From Verrucomicrobiales bacterium (GTDB taxonomy: Bacteria > Verrucomicrobiota > Verrucomicrobiia > Limisphaerales > J093), in the NCBI GenBank assembly GCA_024233305.1, contig JACKPV010000027.1, positions 287,164 through 351,163 on the forward strand: 64,000 nucleotides of DNA, read 5' to 3'. Position numbers and translations under genes: made by a program. Below the pieces are notes generated by a model that was given only the letters and a program-made list of their open reading frames with translations, did no database searches and was not told the DNA's origin. Shown here piece by piece: positions 55,157 to 62,894 of this stretch (position 1 is the first letter of the stretch; each line of letters begins with the position of its first letter).

Positions 55157-55554
55157 GGGCCGGTCAGGCCGCTTCGGATCAGTAGTTTTTTGCTTCTTGC
55201 CGATAAGCCGCTGGTTGATTTGGTGCTCGAAACGATGCGGACCGCCGCGCCGTCAATCAAGAGGAAACGGTGAAGTGGGCGGCAAGGTCCCGAGCCTCCG
55301 GCGGACTTCGTGGTGGTTAGCGGCTTCGGCCTTGGGTGGGTCAGGGCTTGCGTGGCGTGCCAGCTGCGGAGGCGTCCGGGAGGTCTCGTGGGCGGCCATT
55401 TCGTGATGTTCGCTACGGGGACGGCTGGTTCGGAACGGCAAGCGCAATCTGGTCGGCCCTTGCCGGGGGGGCATCCGGGGGCCACGCCACGCCGTTCCCA
55501 GGCGCGGAAAGTCGCTTGCCGGTGGTTTGGGTTTGCAGGCAGGCTGAGGCCGGC
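55157..55554. other. Divergent intergenic region upstream of ribE
   Basis: About 400 bases without a gene. No FMN riboswitch consensus was recognised upstream of ribE. GCCGATAAGCCGCTGGTTGA (55199-55218) resembles CTCGACAAGCCGCTGGTTTC near 18170, perhaps a scattered short repeat. Confidence 0.4.
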
Positions 55555-56172
55555 ATGTTTACCGGCATTGTCGAGGAAACGGGCGTGGTCGAGCGCGTCG
55601 AACCGGGCCAGAAGTCCATCGTGCTCACCGTGCGGCCCAAGCTGTGTGCCCAAGGGTTGAAGGTGGGGGACAGTCTGGCGGTGAACGGCTGCTGCCTGAC
55701 GGTGGTGCAGCTCGCCGGTCGCGCCGGAGCGAAGCTCGCCCGGTTCGATCTGCTGCGCGAGACGTGGGAGCGGACGAATCTCCAGCACGTCCGGCCGGGT
55801 TCGCTCGTCAACGTCGAGCGTTCCCTGCGGGCCGACGCCCGGCTCGGCGGGCATTTCGTCACCGGTCATATCGACGGCGTCGGACGCATCGCGAAGTGGG
55901 AGCGTTCGGGACAGGACTGGGTCCTGGACGTCAAGGCCCCCGCCGACGTGATGCGCTACCTGGTGTTCAAGGGGTCGATTGCCGTGGACGGCATCAGCCT
56001 CACGGTGGCCGCGGTGCGCAAAGGGGGCTTTCGGATCTGGATCATCCCGCACACCTGGGAGGTGACCGCGTTGCGCGAGCGGCAGGTGGGGGATGCCGTC
56101 AACCTCGAGGCCGATCTGGTGGGCAAGTATGTCGAGCAGATGCTCCGGCAGATGGACCTGAAACGCCGATGA
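55555..56172 (+). CDS. ribE: Riboflavin synthase, alpha subunit
   Basis: Catalyses dismutation of two 6,7-dimethyl-8-ribityllumazine to riboflavin. The 205-residue protein has the expected start MFTGIVEETGVVE and two homologous lumazine-binding halves: KVGDSLAVNGCCLTVV with GSLVNVERSLRADARLGGHFVTGHIDGVGRI, then GSIAVDGISLTVAAV with WIIPHTWEVTAL. The C-terminal helix follows. ATG 55555 is certain from homology. Its stop overlaps the tmk start by 4 bases, which indicates coupling. Confidence 0.96.
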   Translation: MFTGIVEETGVVERVEPGQKSIVLTVRPKLCAQGLKVGDSLAVNGCCLTVVQLAGRAGAKLARFDLLRETWERTNLQHVRPGSLVNVERSLRADARLGGHFVTGHIDGVGRIAKWERSGQDWVLDVKAPADVMRYLVFKGSIAVDGISLTVAAVRKGGFRIWIIPHTWEVTALRERQVGDAVNLEADLVGKYVEQMLRQMDLKRR

Positions 56173-56873
56173 GCTTTCCGTTGCCAGGCGGGTTTCTGCT
56201 CGTCATTGAAGGGATCGATGGCGCCGGGAAAAGCACGCAGGCGGAGCTTGTCGCGCGGGTTTTGGCGGCGCGCGGGCTCGACGTGGTGCGGACCAGCGAA
56301 CCGACAAACGGCCCCTGGGGACAACGCATCCGCGCCTCGGCCACCGCGGGGAGGATGTCGCCGGAGGAGGAGGTGCATGCCTTCATCGAGGACCGCAAGC
56401 AGCACGTGGCCGGGTTGATCCGGCCCGGTCTCGCGGCAGGGCGGGTGATCATCAGCGACCGGTATTACTTCTCGACCGTGGCCTATCAGGGCGCGCGCGG
56501 GTTCGATCCGGAGGAATTGATGCGCCGGAACGAGGTGTTCGCCGTTGAGCCGCACCTGCTGGTCGTCATCGATCTGCCCCCCGAGGAGGGGTTGGCACGG
56601 GTGGGCACGCGGGACGGCCGGGCGAACGAGTTCGAGACGCTGAACCAGTTGACGCGGTCGCGGGAGATCTTCCGCTCGCTGAAGAAGCCCTATTTGCGCC
56701 GGTTGGACGGTCGGGTCCCACCGGAGGCGTTGCGCGATGAGATCCTCTTCGCGTTCGGCCTGGCGGCGGTGGAGCGGCTGGCGGGGATGGATGGATTGAC
56801 TCCGGCGCGGCGTCTGGAAGCCAGTTTGCGGCTGCACGGCAGCGCACCGGTGGGGGAGCCGTCCCCGGTTTGA
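56169..56873 (+). CDS. tmk: Thymidylate kinase
   Basis: Phosphorylates dTMP to dTDP. It has the P-loop LVIEGIDGAGKSTQAELVAR, EPTNGPWGQRIR (Arg/Glu near dTMP), the DRYYFSTVAYQGARG dTMP-binding motif with DR, and LVVIDLPPEEGLARVGTRDGRANEFE in the lid region. The 234 residues include a C-terminal tail (~25 residues beyond the usual ~205-210). Overlaps ribE by 4 bases. It is followed by a long intergenic region with a family B repeat. Confidence 0.94.
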   Translation: MSFPLPGGFLLVIEGIDGAGKSTQAELVARVLAARGLDVVRTSEPTNGPWGQRIRASATAGRMSPEEEVHAFIEDRKQHVAGLIRPGLAAGRVIISDRYYFSTVAYQGARGFDPEELMRRNEVFAVEPHLLVVIDLPPEEGLARVGTRDGRANEFETLNQLTRSREIFRSLKKPYLRRLDGRVPPEALRDEILFAFGLAAVERLAGMDGLTPARRLEASLRLHGSAPVGEPSPV

Positions 56874-57014
56874 CCCAGGTGGGCAAGGGGGCCCACGTCG
56901 TCGTTTCCTGCCGTTTGCGGCTTGTTTTGTCTTGTAGCGAAATTGTGACGTGCGCGGCGTGGAACCTGTGGTATGCTGGCCTTCCTTTGTGGCGGTAAAC
57001 CAGAACAGCATTTG

Positions 57015-57197
57015 ATGCGCGAGCGCAGGATTCATCATTGGGCAGGGGTTGTCGTGGGCCTGATCGTGGCAGTGATCGGGCAGGTATCCATGACCTCGGG
57101 TGAGGCTCCCCGGGAGTCGGAGGTGGTTGCGTCCCCCACCAATTCTCTTCGAGCCGGCGTGCTGCCGGCCCGGTTCGACGGGCTCCGGATGCGGTGA
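57015..57197 (+). CDS. Doubtful small open frame with signal-like start
   Basis: Sixty codons from ATG 57015: RERRIHHWAGVVVGLIVAVIGQVS looks like a signal peptide, then a short polar tail (SGEAPRESEVVASP) and a stop. No family is recognised. It may be a short exported peptide or the leftover 5' end of a gene cut by the repeat that follows. Confidence 0.25.
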   Translation: MRERRIHHWAGVVVGLIVAVIGQVSMTSGEAPRESEVVASPTNSLRAGVLPARFDGLRMR

Positions 57198-57301
57198 TTC
57201 CTCCGCCCGGTTGACGCGGCGCCATTTCCTGGCCGCACTTCCCGGTTCTCTTTCTCCTCACCCGCCGGCAGGGGCTGGGGTCGCTCGTTGTGCGCCCGGC
57301 T

Positions 57302-57503
57302 GAGCCGTAACGGTTCAGTGAGTCGTAGCCGCCGACGTGCAGTCGGCGCATGATTCAGTGGGGGATACGGCCGCCTGCCGCCGGGCGTGACGATCCACCA
57401 AAACGTGGGGGCCAGTCGGAAACGGCGAGACCGCGTATGCCCCTGGATTCCAGCGCCGACTACACGTCGGCGGCTACCCCGGGTTGAATTGACACGGCTG
57501 AGG
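57302..57503 (+). repeat. Family B foldback repeat, copy 2
   Basis: A 155-bp core (57324-57478) begins CGTAGCCGCCGACGTGCAG and ends CTACACGTCGGCGGCTAC. The 25-bp ends are inverted repeats with one mismatch. Outer flanks GAGCCGTAACGGTTCAGTGA and TTGAATTGACACGGCTGAG are also partly inverted, like the ends of family A. No coding sequence. Confidence 0.8.
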
Positions 57504-57621
57504 CGCGGACGAGAAGTGGGTGAGGGGGATCGTTGTCTGGTCGCTGCCAATCCGGCGCCCGCAGGGAATGCCCGAACATCGGCGTGGCCAAGCGGCCCCG
57601 ATTCGTCCAACATGACCGCCC

Positions 57622-59001
57622 ATGAGCAACCGGCAGGGTTCCCTCAACGACGCGTTGAAGTCCGAGGGTGACGTCAACCTGAGTCCGCATCGGGCGGCCT
57701 GGGAGGCGGCGCAGCTTGACGATGCCACGCGGAGCCTGCTCGAAGCCGACGCTGAAGTTTTTCTCCACCAATCGCTTTCGACACCCTGCCTGAATGCGCT
57801 GGCCGGCTGTGAGGGCGCTTGGATCGAGGATTTGCAGGGGCGACGCTTCCTCGATTTCCACGGGAACAACGTCCATCAGGTCGGGTTCGGACATCCGCGG
57901 GTGATCGCGGCGATCAAAGAGCAGCTGGACCGGCTTTCGTTTTGCACGCGGCGTTACACGAACGAGGTGGCGGTCCGTTTCGCGCAGCGGTTGGCCGCCC
58001 TGGCGCCCGGAGATTTGAACCGCGTCCTGCTCGCGCCCGGCGGCACCACCGCCATCGGCATGGCCCTCAAACTGGCGCGCGTGGCGACCGGTCGGTTCAA
58101 GACGATCTCGATGTGGGACGCCTTTCACGGGGCTTCCCTGGACGCGATCTCGGTCGGGGGCGAAGCCGTGTTCCGGCAGGGGATCGGTCCGTTGCTGCCA
58201 GGGTGCGAGCATGTGCCCCCTCCGGATCACCGCCAATGCCCCTTTCGCTGCGGTGCCGCCTGCAATCTGGCCTGCGCGGACTACGTGGAATACGTCCTCG
58301 AGCGGGAAGGCGATGTGGCCGCGGTGGTGGCGGAGACCGTTCGATGCACCCCCTACATTCCGCCGCGGGATTACTGGCAACGGATTCGCGCGGCGTGTGA
58401 CCGGCACGGGGCGCTCCTGATCCTGGACGAGATCCCGATGGGGCTCGGGCGCACCGGGCGGTTGTTTGCCTGCGAGCATTACGACGTCGTGCCGGACATG
58501 CTGGTGTTGGGGAAGGGGCTCGGTGGCGGGGTGTTTCCGCTGGCGGCGTTGGTGGCGCGCGAGGGGCTCAACGTGGCGACCGACCGCGCCCTCGGGCATT
58601 ACACGCACGAGAAGAACCCCGTGGCCTGCGCGGCGGGGTTGGCGACGCTCGAAGTGATCGAGAGCGAGGGTTTGGTCGCCCGGGCGCGTGATCTTGGGGC
58701 CCGGGCGCTCGCCCGGATGCAGGAAATGGCCGCGCGGCGCCCGCTCATCGGCGAGGTGCGGGGTCTGGGATTGCTGCTGGGGGTCGAACTGTTGCGGGAA
58801 GGCGAGCCGCGGCAGCCTGCGCGCGACGAGGCCGAACGGGTGATGTACGCGGCGCTCCGGCGCGGTTTGAACTTCAAGGTGACCATGGGCAACCTCCTCA
58901 CGCTGACCCCGGCCCTGACCATTTCCGAGGATGAACTCGACCACGCCCTGACCATCCTCGACGAGAGCCTGACCGAAGTCGAAACCACGAGAGCCCCCTG
59001 A
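57622..59001 (+). CDS. Class-III PLP enzyme, probable (R)-1-hydroxy-2-aminoethylphosphonate ammonia-lyase (PbfA-like)
   Basis: A 459-residue fold-type I PLP enzyme of aminotransferase class III. It has GNNVHQVGFGHPRV, APGGTTAIGMALKLAR, ISMWDAFHGASLDAISVGG, LLILDEIPMGLGRTGR (Asp269, pyridine N) and the PLP Lys298 in LVLGKGLGGGVFPLAAL. A Cys-rich insert CPFRCGAACNLACADY (Cys206, 210, 214, 218) is unusual for the superfamily. The sequence style and the phnW gene 3.9 kb downstream on the same strand fit PbfA, which converts (R)-1-hydroxy-2-aminoethylphosphonate to phosphonoacetaldehyde, so that the same hydrolase can be used as for 2-AEP. The alternative is an ordinary omega-aminotransferase. ATG 57622 begins the cluster; the next gene starts 4 bases after its stop. 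Confidence 0.7.
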   Translation: MSNRQGSLNDALKSEGDVNLSPHRAAWEAAQLDDATRSLLEADAEVFLHQSLSTPCLNALAGCEGAWIEDLQGRRFLDFHGNNVHQVGFGHPRVIAAIKEQLDRLSFCTRRYTNEVAVRFAQRLAALAPGDLNRVLLAPGGTTAIGMALKLARVATGRFKTISMWDAFHGASLDAISVGGEAVFRQGIGPLLPGCEHVPPPDHRQCPFRCGAACNLACADYVEYVLEREGDVAAVVAETVRCTPYIPPRDYWQRIRAACDRHGALLILDEIPMGLGRTGRLFACEHYDVVPDMLVLGKGLGGGVFPLAALVAREGLNVATDRALGHYTHEKNPVACAAGLATLEVIESEGLVARARDLGARALARMQEMAARRPLIGEVRGLGLLLGVELLREGEPRQPARDEAERVMYAALRRGLNFKVTMGNLLTLTPALTISEDELDHALTILDESLTEVETTRAP

Positions 59002-59005
59002 CCGC

Positions 59006-60331
59006 ATGCCCGCCACGCTTCCTTTGAACCCGAGTTCCATCGAATCCCCGGTGACTTCCCGTGTCCGGCGCCACTTCCCGGGGGCGTCGAATGGCGAATT
59101 CGGCCTGCCGCCGGAACTGGTGCCCGTGCTTCGACGCGGCCAGGGCTGCCGGGTGTGGGATGTCGACGGGCGGGAGTATCTGGACCTGACCATGGCCTGG
59201 GGCGCGGCATTGGTGGGCCATGCGCATCCGCGGGTGGTCGAGGCGGCCACGCGACAGGCGGCGCTCGGGGCCAATTTCGCAGCGGTGAACGAGCGTTCCC
59301 TCGAACTTGCCGAACGTCTGTGCGCGCTCAGCCCGTGCGCCGAGCGCGTGCGTTTCGTCGCTTCGGGAACGGAAGCCACGATGCTCTGTCTGCGCGTGGC
59401 GCGGACGGCGACCAACCGTCCGAAGATCCTGCGCTTCGAGGGCGCCTACCACGGACAGCACCCCGAGGGCGTGGCCGGGATGTTGCGGGGCCGGGCGGGG
59501 GAGCTTCCGGCGGTGGATGCCGCCGGCGCCGGGGCGGCCTGGGTGGCGCGTGATGTGCTGGTGGCGCCCTTCAACGATCTGGCGGCCACGGAGGCGATTG
59601 TGGAGCGGCACGCTGGCGAGATTGCGGGCATCATCGTCGAGCCGTTGCACCGTTGTCTGGCGCCGAAGGACGGTTTTCTGGCCGGGTTGCGCGACCTCAC
59701 GCGAAAGCACGGGATCGTGCTGGTGTTCGACGAGGTGGTCACCGGTTTCCGGCTGGCCTACGGTGGCGCCCAGGAATACTACGGCGTGGCGCCCGATCTG
59801 GTGGCGTACGGCAAGGCGCTGGGCGGCGGCTTCCCCATCGGGGCCTTTGCGGGGCGGGCGGACTTGATGGAGGCCGTCAACGAACACCGCGTGAACGAAC
59901 CGGGCTACGTCTGGAGCGCGTCCACGGCGGGGGGCAATCCGGTCTCGTGCGCGGCGGCCCTGGCCACGTTGGATGTGCTCGGCGAGCAGGGCGTTTATCC
60001 GGGCTTGCATCGAGCCGGCGAGGCCTTGCGCGAGCGCATGCGGGCGGTGCTGGCGGACGAGCCGGCGCCGGCGCAGGTGCTCGGGGACGGTCCCCTGGCG
60101 CAGCTGGCCTTCAGCGCCCGACCGGTCATCGACCTGCAAGGTTGGCTGGCGGCGGATCGGCAGAAGTCGCGGGCGCTCATGCTCGAGTTGGTCAGGCGCG
60201 GCGTCTTTCTGAACCCGATGGGCACGAAGCTCTACCTGTCGCTGGCGCACGACGAAGCCGCGCTGGACGCCTTCGCCGAGCATTTGTCGGCCGCGCTGGC
60301 GACCCTGCGCGAGCGCGGTCCCGAAGTCTGA
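59006..60331 (+). CDS. Second class-III PLP aminotransferase (GSA-aminomutase-like), phosphonate cluster
   Basis: A 441-residue fold-type I PLP enzyme. RHFPGASNGEFGLPPEL at the start recalls the GSA-aminomutase family but lacks the HemL PGGVNSPV form. ASGTEATMLCLRVARTAT, FEGAYHGQHPEG, LVFDEVVTGFRLAYGGAQEYY (Asp242) and Lys270 in LVAYGKALGGGFPIGAFAG are present, and the substrate-side loop is YVWSASTAGGNPVSCAAALA. It lies directly between a PbfA-like gene and an organophosphate-type carrier, so its substrate is likely an aminophosphonate or its product, but the reaction cannot be told from sequence. ATG 59006 directly follows the upstream stop. Confidence 0.75.
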   Translation: MPATLPLNPSSIESPVTSRVRRHFPGASNGEFGLPPELVPVLRRGQGCRVWDVDGREYLDLTMAWGAALVGHAHPRVVEAATRQAALGANFAAVNERSLELAERLCALSPCAERVRFVASGTEATMLCLRVARTATNRPKILRFEGAYHGQHPEGVAGMLRGRAGELPAVDAAGAGAAWVARDVLVAPFNDLAATEAIVERHAGEIAGIIVEPLHRCLAPKDGFLAGLRDLTRKHGIVLVFDEVVTGFRLAYGGAQEYYGVAPDLVAYGKALGGGFPIGAFAGRADLMEAVNEHRVNEPGYVWSASTAGGNPVSCAAALATLDVLGEQGVYPGLHRAGEALRERMRAVLADEPAPAQVLGDGPLAQLAFSARPVIDLQGWLAADRQKSRALMLELVRRGVFLNPMGTKLYLSLAHDEAALDAFAEHLSAALATLRERGPEV

Positions 60332-60399
60332 TTTTGGGGGCGTTTCCCGCCGGAGCCCGATCATCGCCGCAACCCAACCCTCGCAAGCCCCCTTACCCT

Positions 60400-61674
60400 G
60401 TGGCCACCTCGACTTCCCCCGCAAGCGCCGGCGACTATCCGGCTCCACCGCGCGCCTGGTTCCTGCTCGGCGTCGCGGTGTTCGCCTACGTGGGCATTTA
60501 TCTTTGCCGCAAGAACCTGGCGGTAGCGAACCCGCTGATCCAGGACGCCTGGGGGCTGAGCAAGACCCAGATCGGCATCGTGGGGAGTGTGAGCACGATT
60601 GCCTACGCGGCCGGCAAGTTCATCTTCGGCCCGCTCATCGACCGGTTCGGCGGGCGGACGGCCCTGCTCAGTTCGCTGGTGCTGGTGGCGTTGTTCGGGG
60701 CGGCGGGCGCCTTTTCACCGGGACTGGCGGCCCTCACGCTTTTTTACTCGGCCAATCGCCTCGCGGGATCGGCGGGGTGGGGGGCCATCATCAAACTGAC
60801 CCCCGAGTGGTTTCCGACGTCGCGTTTGCCACTGGCGGTGGCGGTGCTTTCGCTGAGCTACGTGTTCGGCGGGGCGCTGGCCGTGGCGTTTGCGGGATTG
60901 ATCGCGAAGCTGACCGGCGACAACTGGCAGGCCGTGATGGGGCTGCCGTCGGTGGTGCTGATTCTGGTGGCGGTGGTCAGTGCCGTGCTGATGCCGCGTT
61001 CCTCGGGAACCGGGCCGGGGACGGCAACCGGAAACACCGTCGGGGATTCGGTCTGGCGCCGGTTGCGCGTGCTGGCCCGCCGACCGCAGCTGCACGTGAT
61101 TTGCGGGCTCAGTTTCGTGCTCACGTTCATGCGGGAGACATTCAATTTCTGGATTGTGGACTTCCTGCGCACGGAGGGGGGCGAAGAGATCTCGAGTGGC
61201 TTTGCGGCCTTCATGTCCATGCCGTTCGACGTGCTCGGGGGACTGGGAATCATCGCGATGGGCTGGGCGTATGGTCGGCTCGGGGCGGGCGGGCAACGGC
61301 GCTTGCTCGTGGTGATGCTCGGGGCGCTCGCGGTGATTCTGGCCGTGGTCCCGATGCTGTTCCGGTTTGGCATCTGGCCCTTGACCGTGGCCGTCGGGGC
61401 CATCGGCTTTCTGGTGCTCGGGCCCTACAGCCTGCTGGCCGGGGTGCTGGCCGTCGAGGTGGGCGGGCGGGCCCAGGCGGCGACGGTGGCCGGTCTGGTC
61501 GACGGGAGCGGCTATCTGGCGGGCTTTCTTAGCGGGAGCTTCTTCGGCTGGTTGCTGACCCGTGGGGGATACACTCTGGGCTTCCAGGTCATGGCGGCGA
61601 TGATGGTGGCGGGGGCTTTCCTTTGCCTCGGGCTCCACCGCGATTCCGGGCGGCCGGCGGCAATCGGGGCGTGA
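60400..61674 (+). CDS. MFS transporter of the organophosphate:phosphate antiporter type
   Basis: A 424-residue inner-membrane carrier. YVGIYLCRKNLAVANPLIQ and GLSKTQIGIVGSVSTIAYAAGKFIFGPLIDRFGGR are the typical first blocks of the UhpT/GlpT/UhpC group (family motif YxxYxxCRKNLxVAxP), and WGAIIKLTPEWFPTSRLPLAVAVLSLSYVFGG the central one. Twelve helices are visible. The start is GTG 60400, just before the polar tail VATSTSPASAGDYPAPPRAW; a longer frame upstream overlaps the aminotransferase gene and does not look coding. Set among phosphonate genes, it probably imports 2-aminoethylphosphonate or a related compound, perhaps against phosphate; this is inferred. Confidence 0.85.
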   Translation: MATSTSPASAGDYPAPPRAWFLLGVAVFAYVGIYLCRKNLAVANPLIQDAWGLSKTQIGIVGSVSTIAYAAGKFIFGPLIDRFGGRTALLSSLVLVALFGAAGAFSPGLAALTLFYSANRLAGSAGWGAIIKLTPEWFPTSRLPLAVAVLSLSYVFGGALAVAFAGLIAKLTGDNWQAVMGLPSVVLILVAVVSAVLMPRSSGTGPGTATGNTVGDSVWRRLRVLARRPQLHVICGLSFVLTFMRETFNFWIVDFLRTEGGEEISSGFAAFMSMPFDVLGGLGIIAMGWAYGRLGAGGQRRLLVVMLGALAVILAVVPMLFRFGIWPLTVAVGAIGFLVLGPYSLLAGVLAVEVGGRAQAATVAGLVDGSGYLAGFLSGSFFGWLLTRGGYTLGFQVMAAMMVAGAFLCLGLHRDSGRPAAIGA

Positions 61675-61711
61675 CAGCCGCCCGGTTCGCGAATTCAATC
61701 GCCCCGCGTTT

Positions 61712-62872
61712 ATGAAGGTCTTTTGTTTGGGAGGCGCGGGTCGCATCTGCCGCGAGGCGGTGCTGGATCTGGTGCAGCATTCCGGGTGCGAGGCGATCGT
61801 CGTGGCGGACTTTGATCCCGTCGAGGGGCGGCGGGTGGTCGAATGGCTGGCCGATCCGCGGGTTTCGTTCCAGCGGGTGGACGTGCGTGATCACACGGCC
61901 ACTGTCGCGGCCATGCAGGGTTTCGACGTCGTGATGGACGGCACCACCATCAAGCTGAACGGCCTGTCGACCGCCTGCATTGCGGCGGCCGGCTGTCATG
62001 GGATCAACCTGAACGGCTTTGGCGAGGAGGACGCCTCGGACGCGGTCTTCCGCGCGAACCGCAAGGCCTGCGTGCCGGGTTTCGGCATGACGCCCGGGGT
62101 GACCCAGATGATGGCCATGCACGCCGCCGGACAACTTGAGACCGTGGAAACGGTCCGCGTGAGTCACGGCGCTTTCCGGCCGATTGCCTTCTCGGCCTCG
62201 ATCACCGAGACGACCACCTACGAATACGACCCCGCGCTGCCGGGCCGGGTGGTGTTCGAAGATGGTGAGTTCAAGCAAGTGCCGCCGTTCGCGCGCCCGC
62301 GGGAGGTCCAGTTGCCGCCGCCTTACGGCAGGACCGTTCAATACATCATCCCGCACGCGGAAACCCGCACCCTGGCCCAGGCCCTCGCCGGCCAGGGCGT
62401 GCGGCTCATCGAAGTCCGCGGCACATGGCCGGAACGCAACATGCGCCTCGTCCGTGCCTTGTATGAATACGGCTTCCTGCGCAACGAACGCGTGCGGGTG
62501 AACGATGCCGAAGTGGGCGTTCTCGAAGCCATCGCGGCCTACCTTATGCAATCGAAGGAAGGCACGGAGACCGAACTCTATGGCTATTCCCTGCATGTCG
62601 AGGTCGAGGGACAACGGGAGGGCCGGCGCTTCCGTCACACGCTCACCCACACCCACCCCGCCTCGGATGGCTCGGAGCCGGACTGGGCGGGGTTGCGCGC
62701 CTACACCCGCAACGTCGGCATCCCGATGGCCATCGGCGCCACGATGCTGGCGACCGGGAGGGTGTCGGGGACTGGCGTCCTCATTCCCGAGGAGGCCTTC
62801 GAGCCCGCGGCGGTTTTTGCCGAACTCAAGCGGCGCCGGATCGAGATCCACGAGGCGATCGAGACGCTTTGA
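61712..62872 (+). CDS. Saccharopine dehydrogenase-like oxidoreductase, phosphonate cluster
   Basis: A 386-residue NAD(P)-dependent enzyme. The N-terminal Rossmann fold shows FCLGGAGRICREAVLDLVQ (dinucleotide loop), AIVVADFDPVEGRRVVEWL (acidic end of strand 2, which suggests NAD+), and FDVVMDGTTIKLNGLSTACIAAAGCHGINL. The C-terminal saccharopine-dehydrogenase-like domain includes PGFGMTPGVTQMMAMHAAGQLETV and a C-terminal helix. It may reduce or oxidise an imine between an amino- and oxo-acid. Its place between the carrier and phnW suggests a role in phosphonate amino-group handling, but no such function is established. ATG 61712; the phnW start is 22 bases downstream of its stop. Confidence 0.75.
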   Translation: MKVFCLGGAGRICREAVLDLVQHSGCEAIVVADFDPVEGRRVVEWLADPRVSFQRVDVRDHTATVAAMQGFDVVMDGTTIKLNGLSTACIAAAGCHGINLNGFGEEDASDAVFRANRKACVPGFGMTPGVTQMMAMHAAGQLETVETVRVSHGAFRPIAFSASITETTTYEYDPALPGRVVFEDGEFKQVPPFARPREVQLPPPYGRTVQYIIPHAETRTLAQALAGQGVRLIEVRGTWPERNMRLVRALYEYGFLRNERVRVNDAEVGVLEAIAAYLMQSKEGTETELYGYSLHVEVEGQREGRRFRHTLTHTHPASDGSEPDWAGLRAYTRNVGIPMAIGATMLATGRVSGTGVLIPEEAFEPAAVFAELKRRRIEIHEAIETL

Positions 62873-62894
62873 TGGCCGCAAGAACAGCCTGACG

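Larger units (their letters stand above)
56874..57621. other. Intergenic region with family B repeat copy 2
   Basis: About 750 bases between tmk and the phosphonate genes. A doubtful small open frame (57015-57197) and a foldback repeat (57302-57503) are described separately; nothing else was recognised. Confidence 0.5.

Noticed and set aside
55157..55554. FMN riboswitch upstream of ribE
   Set aside because: The conserved GGGCRGGGUGAAAUUCCC-type core and its paired elements are not present.
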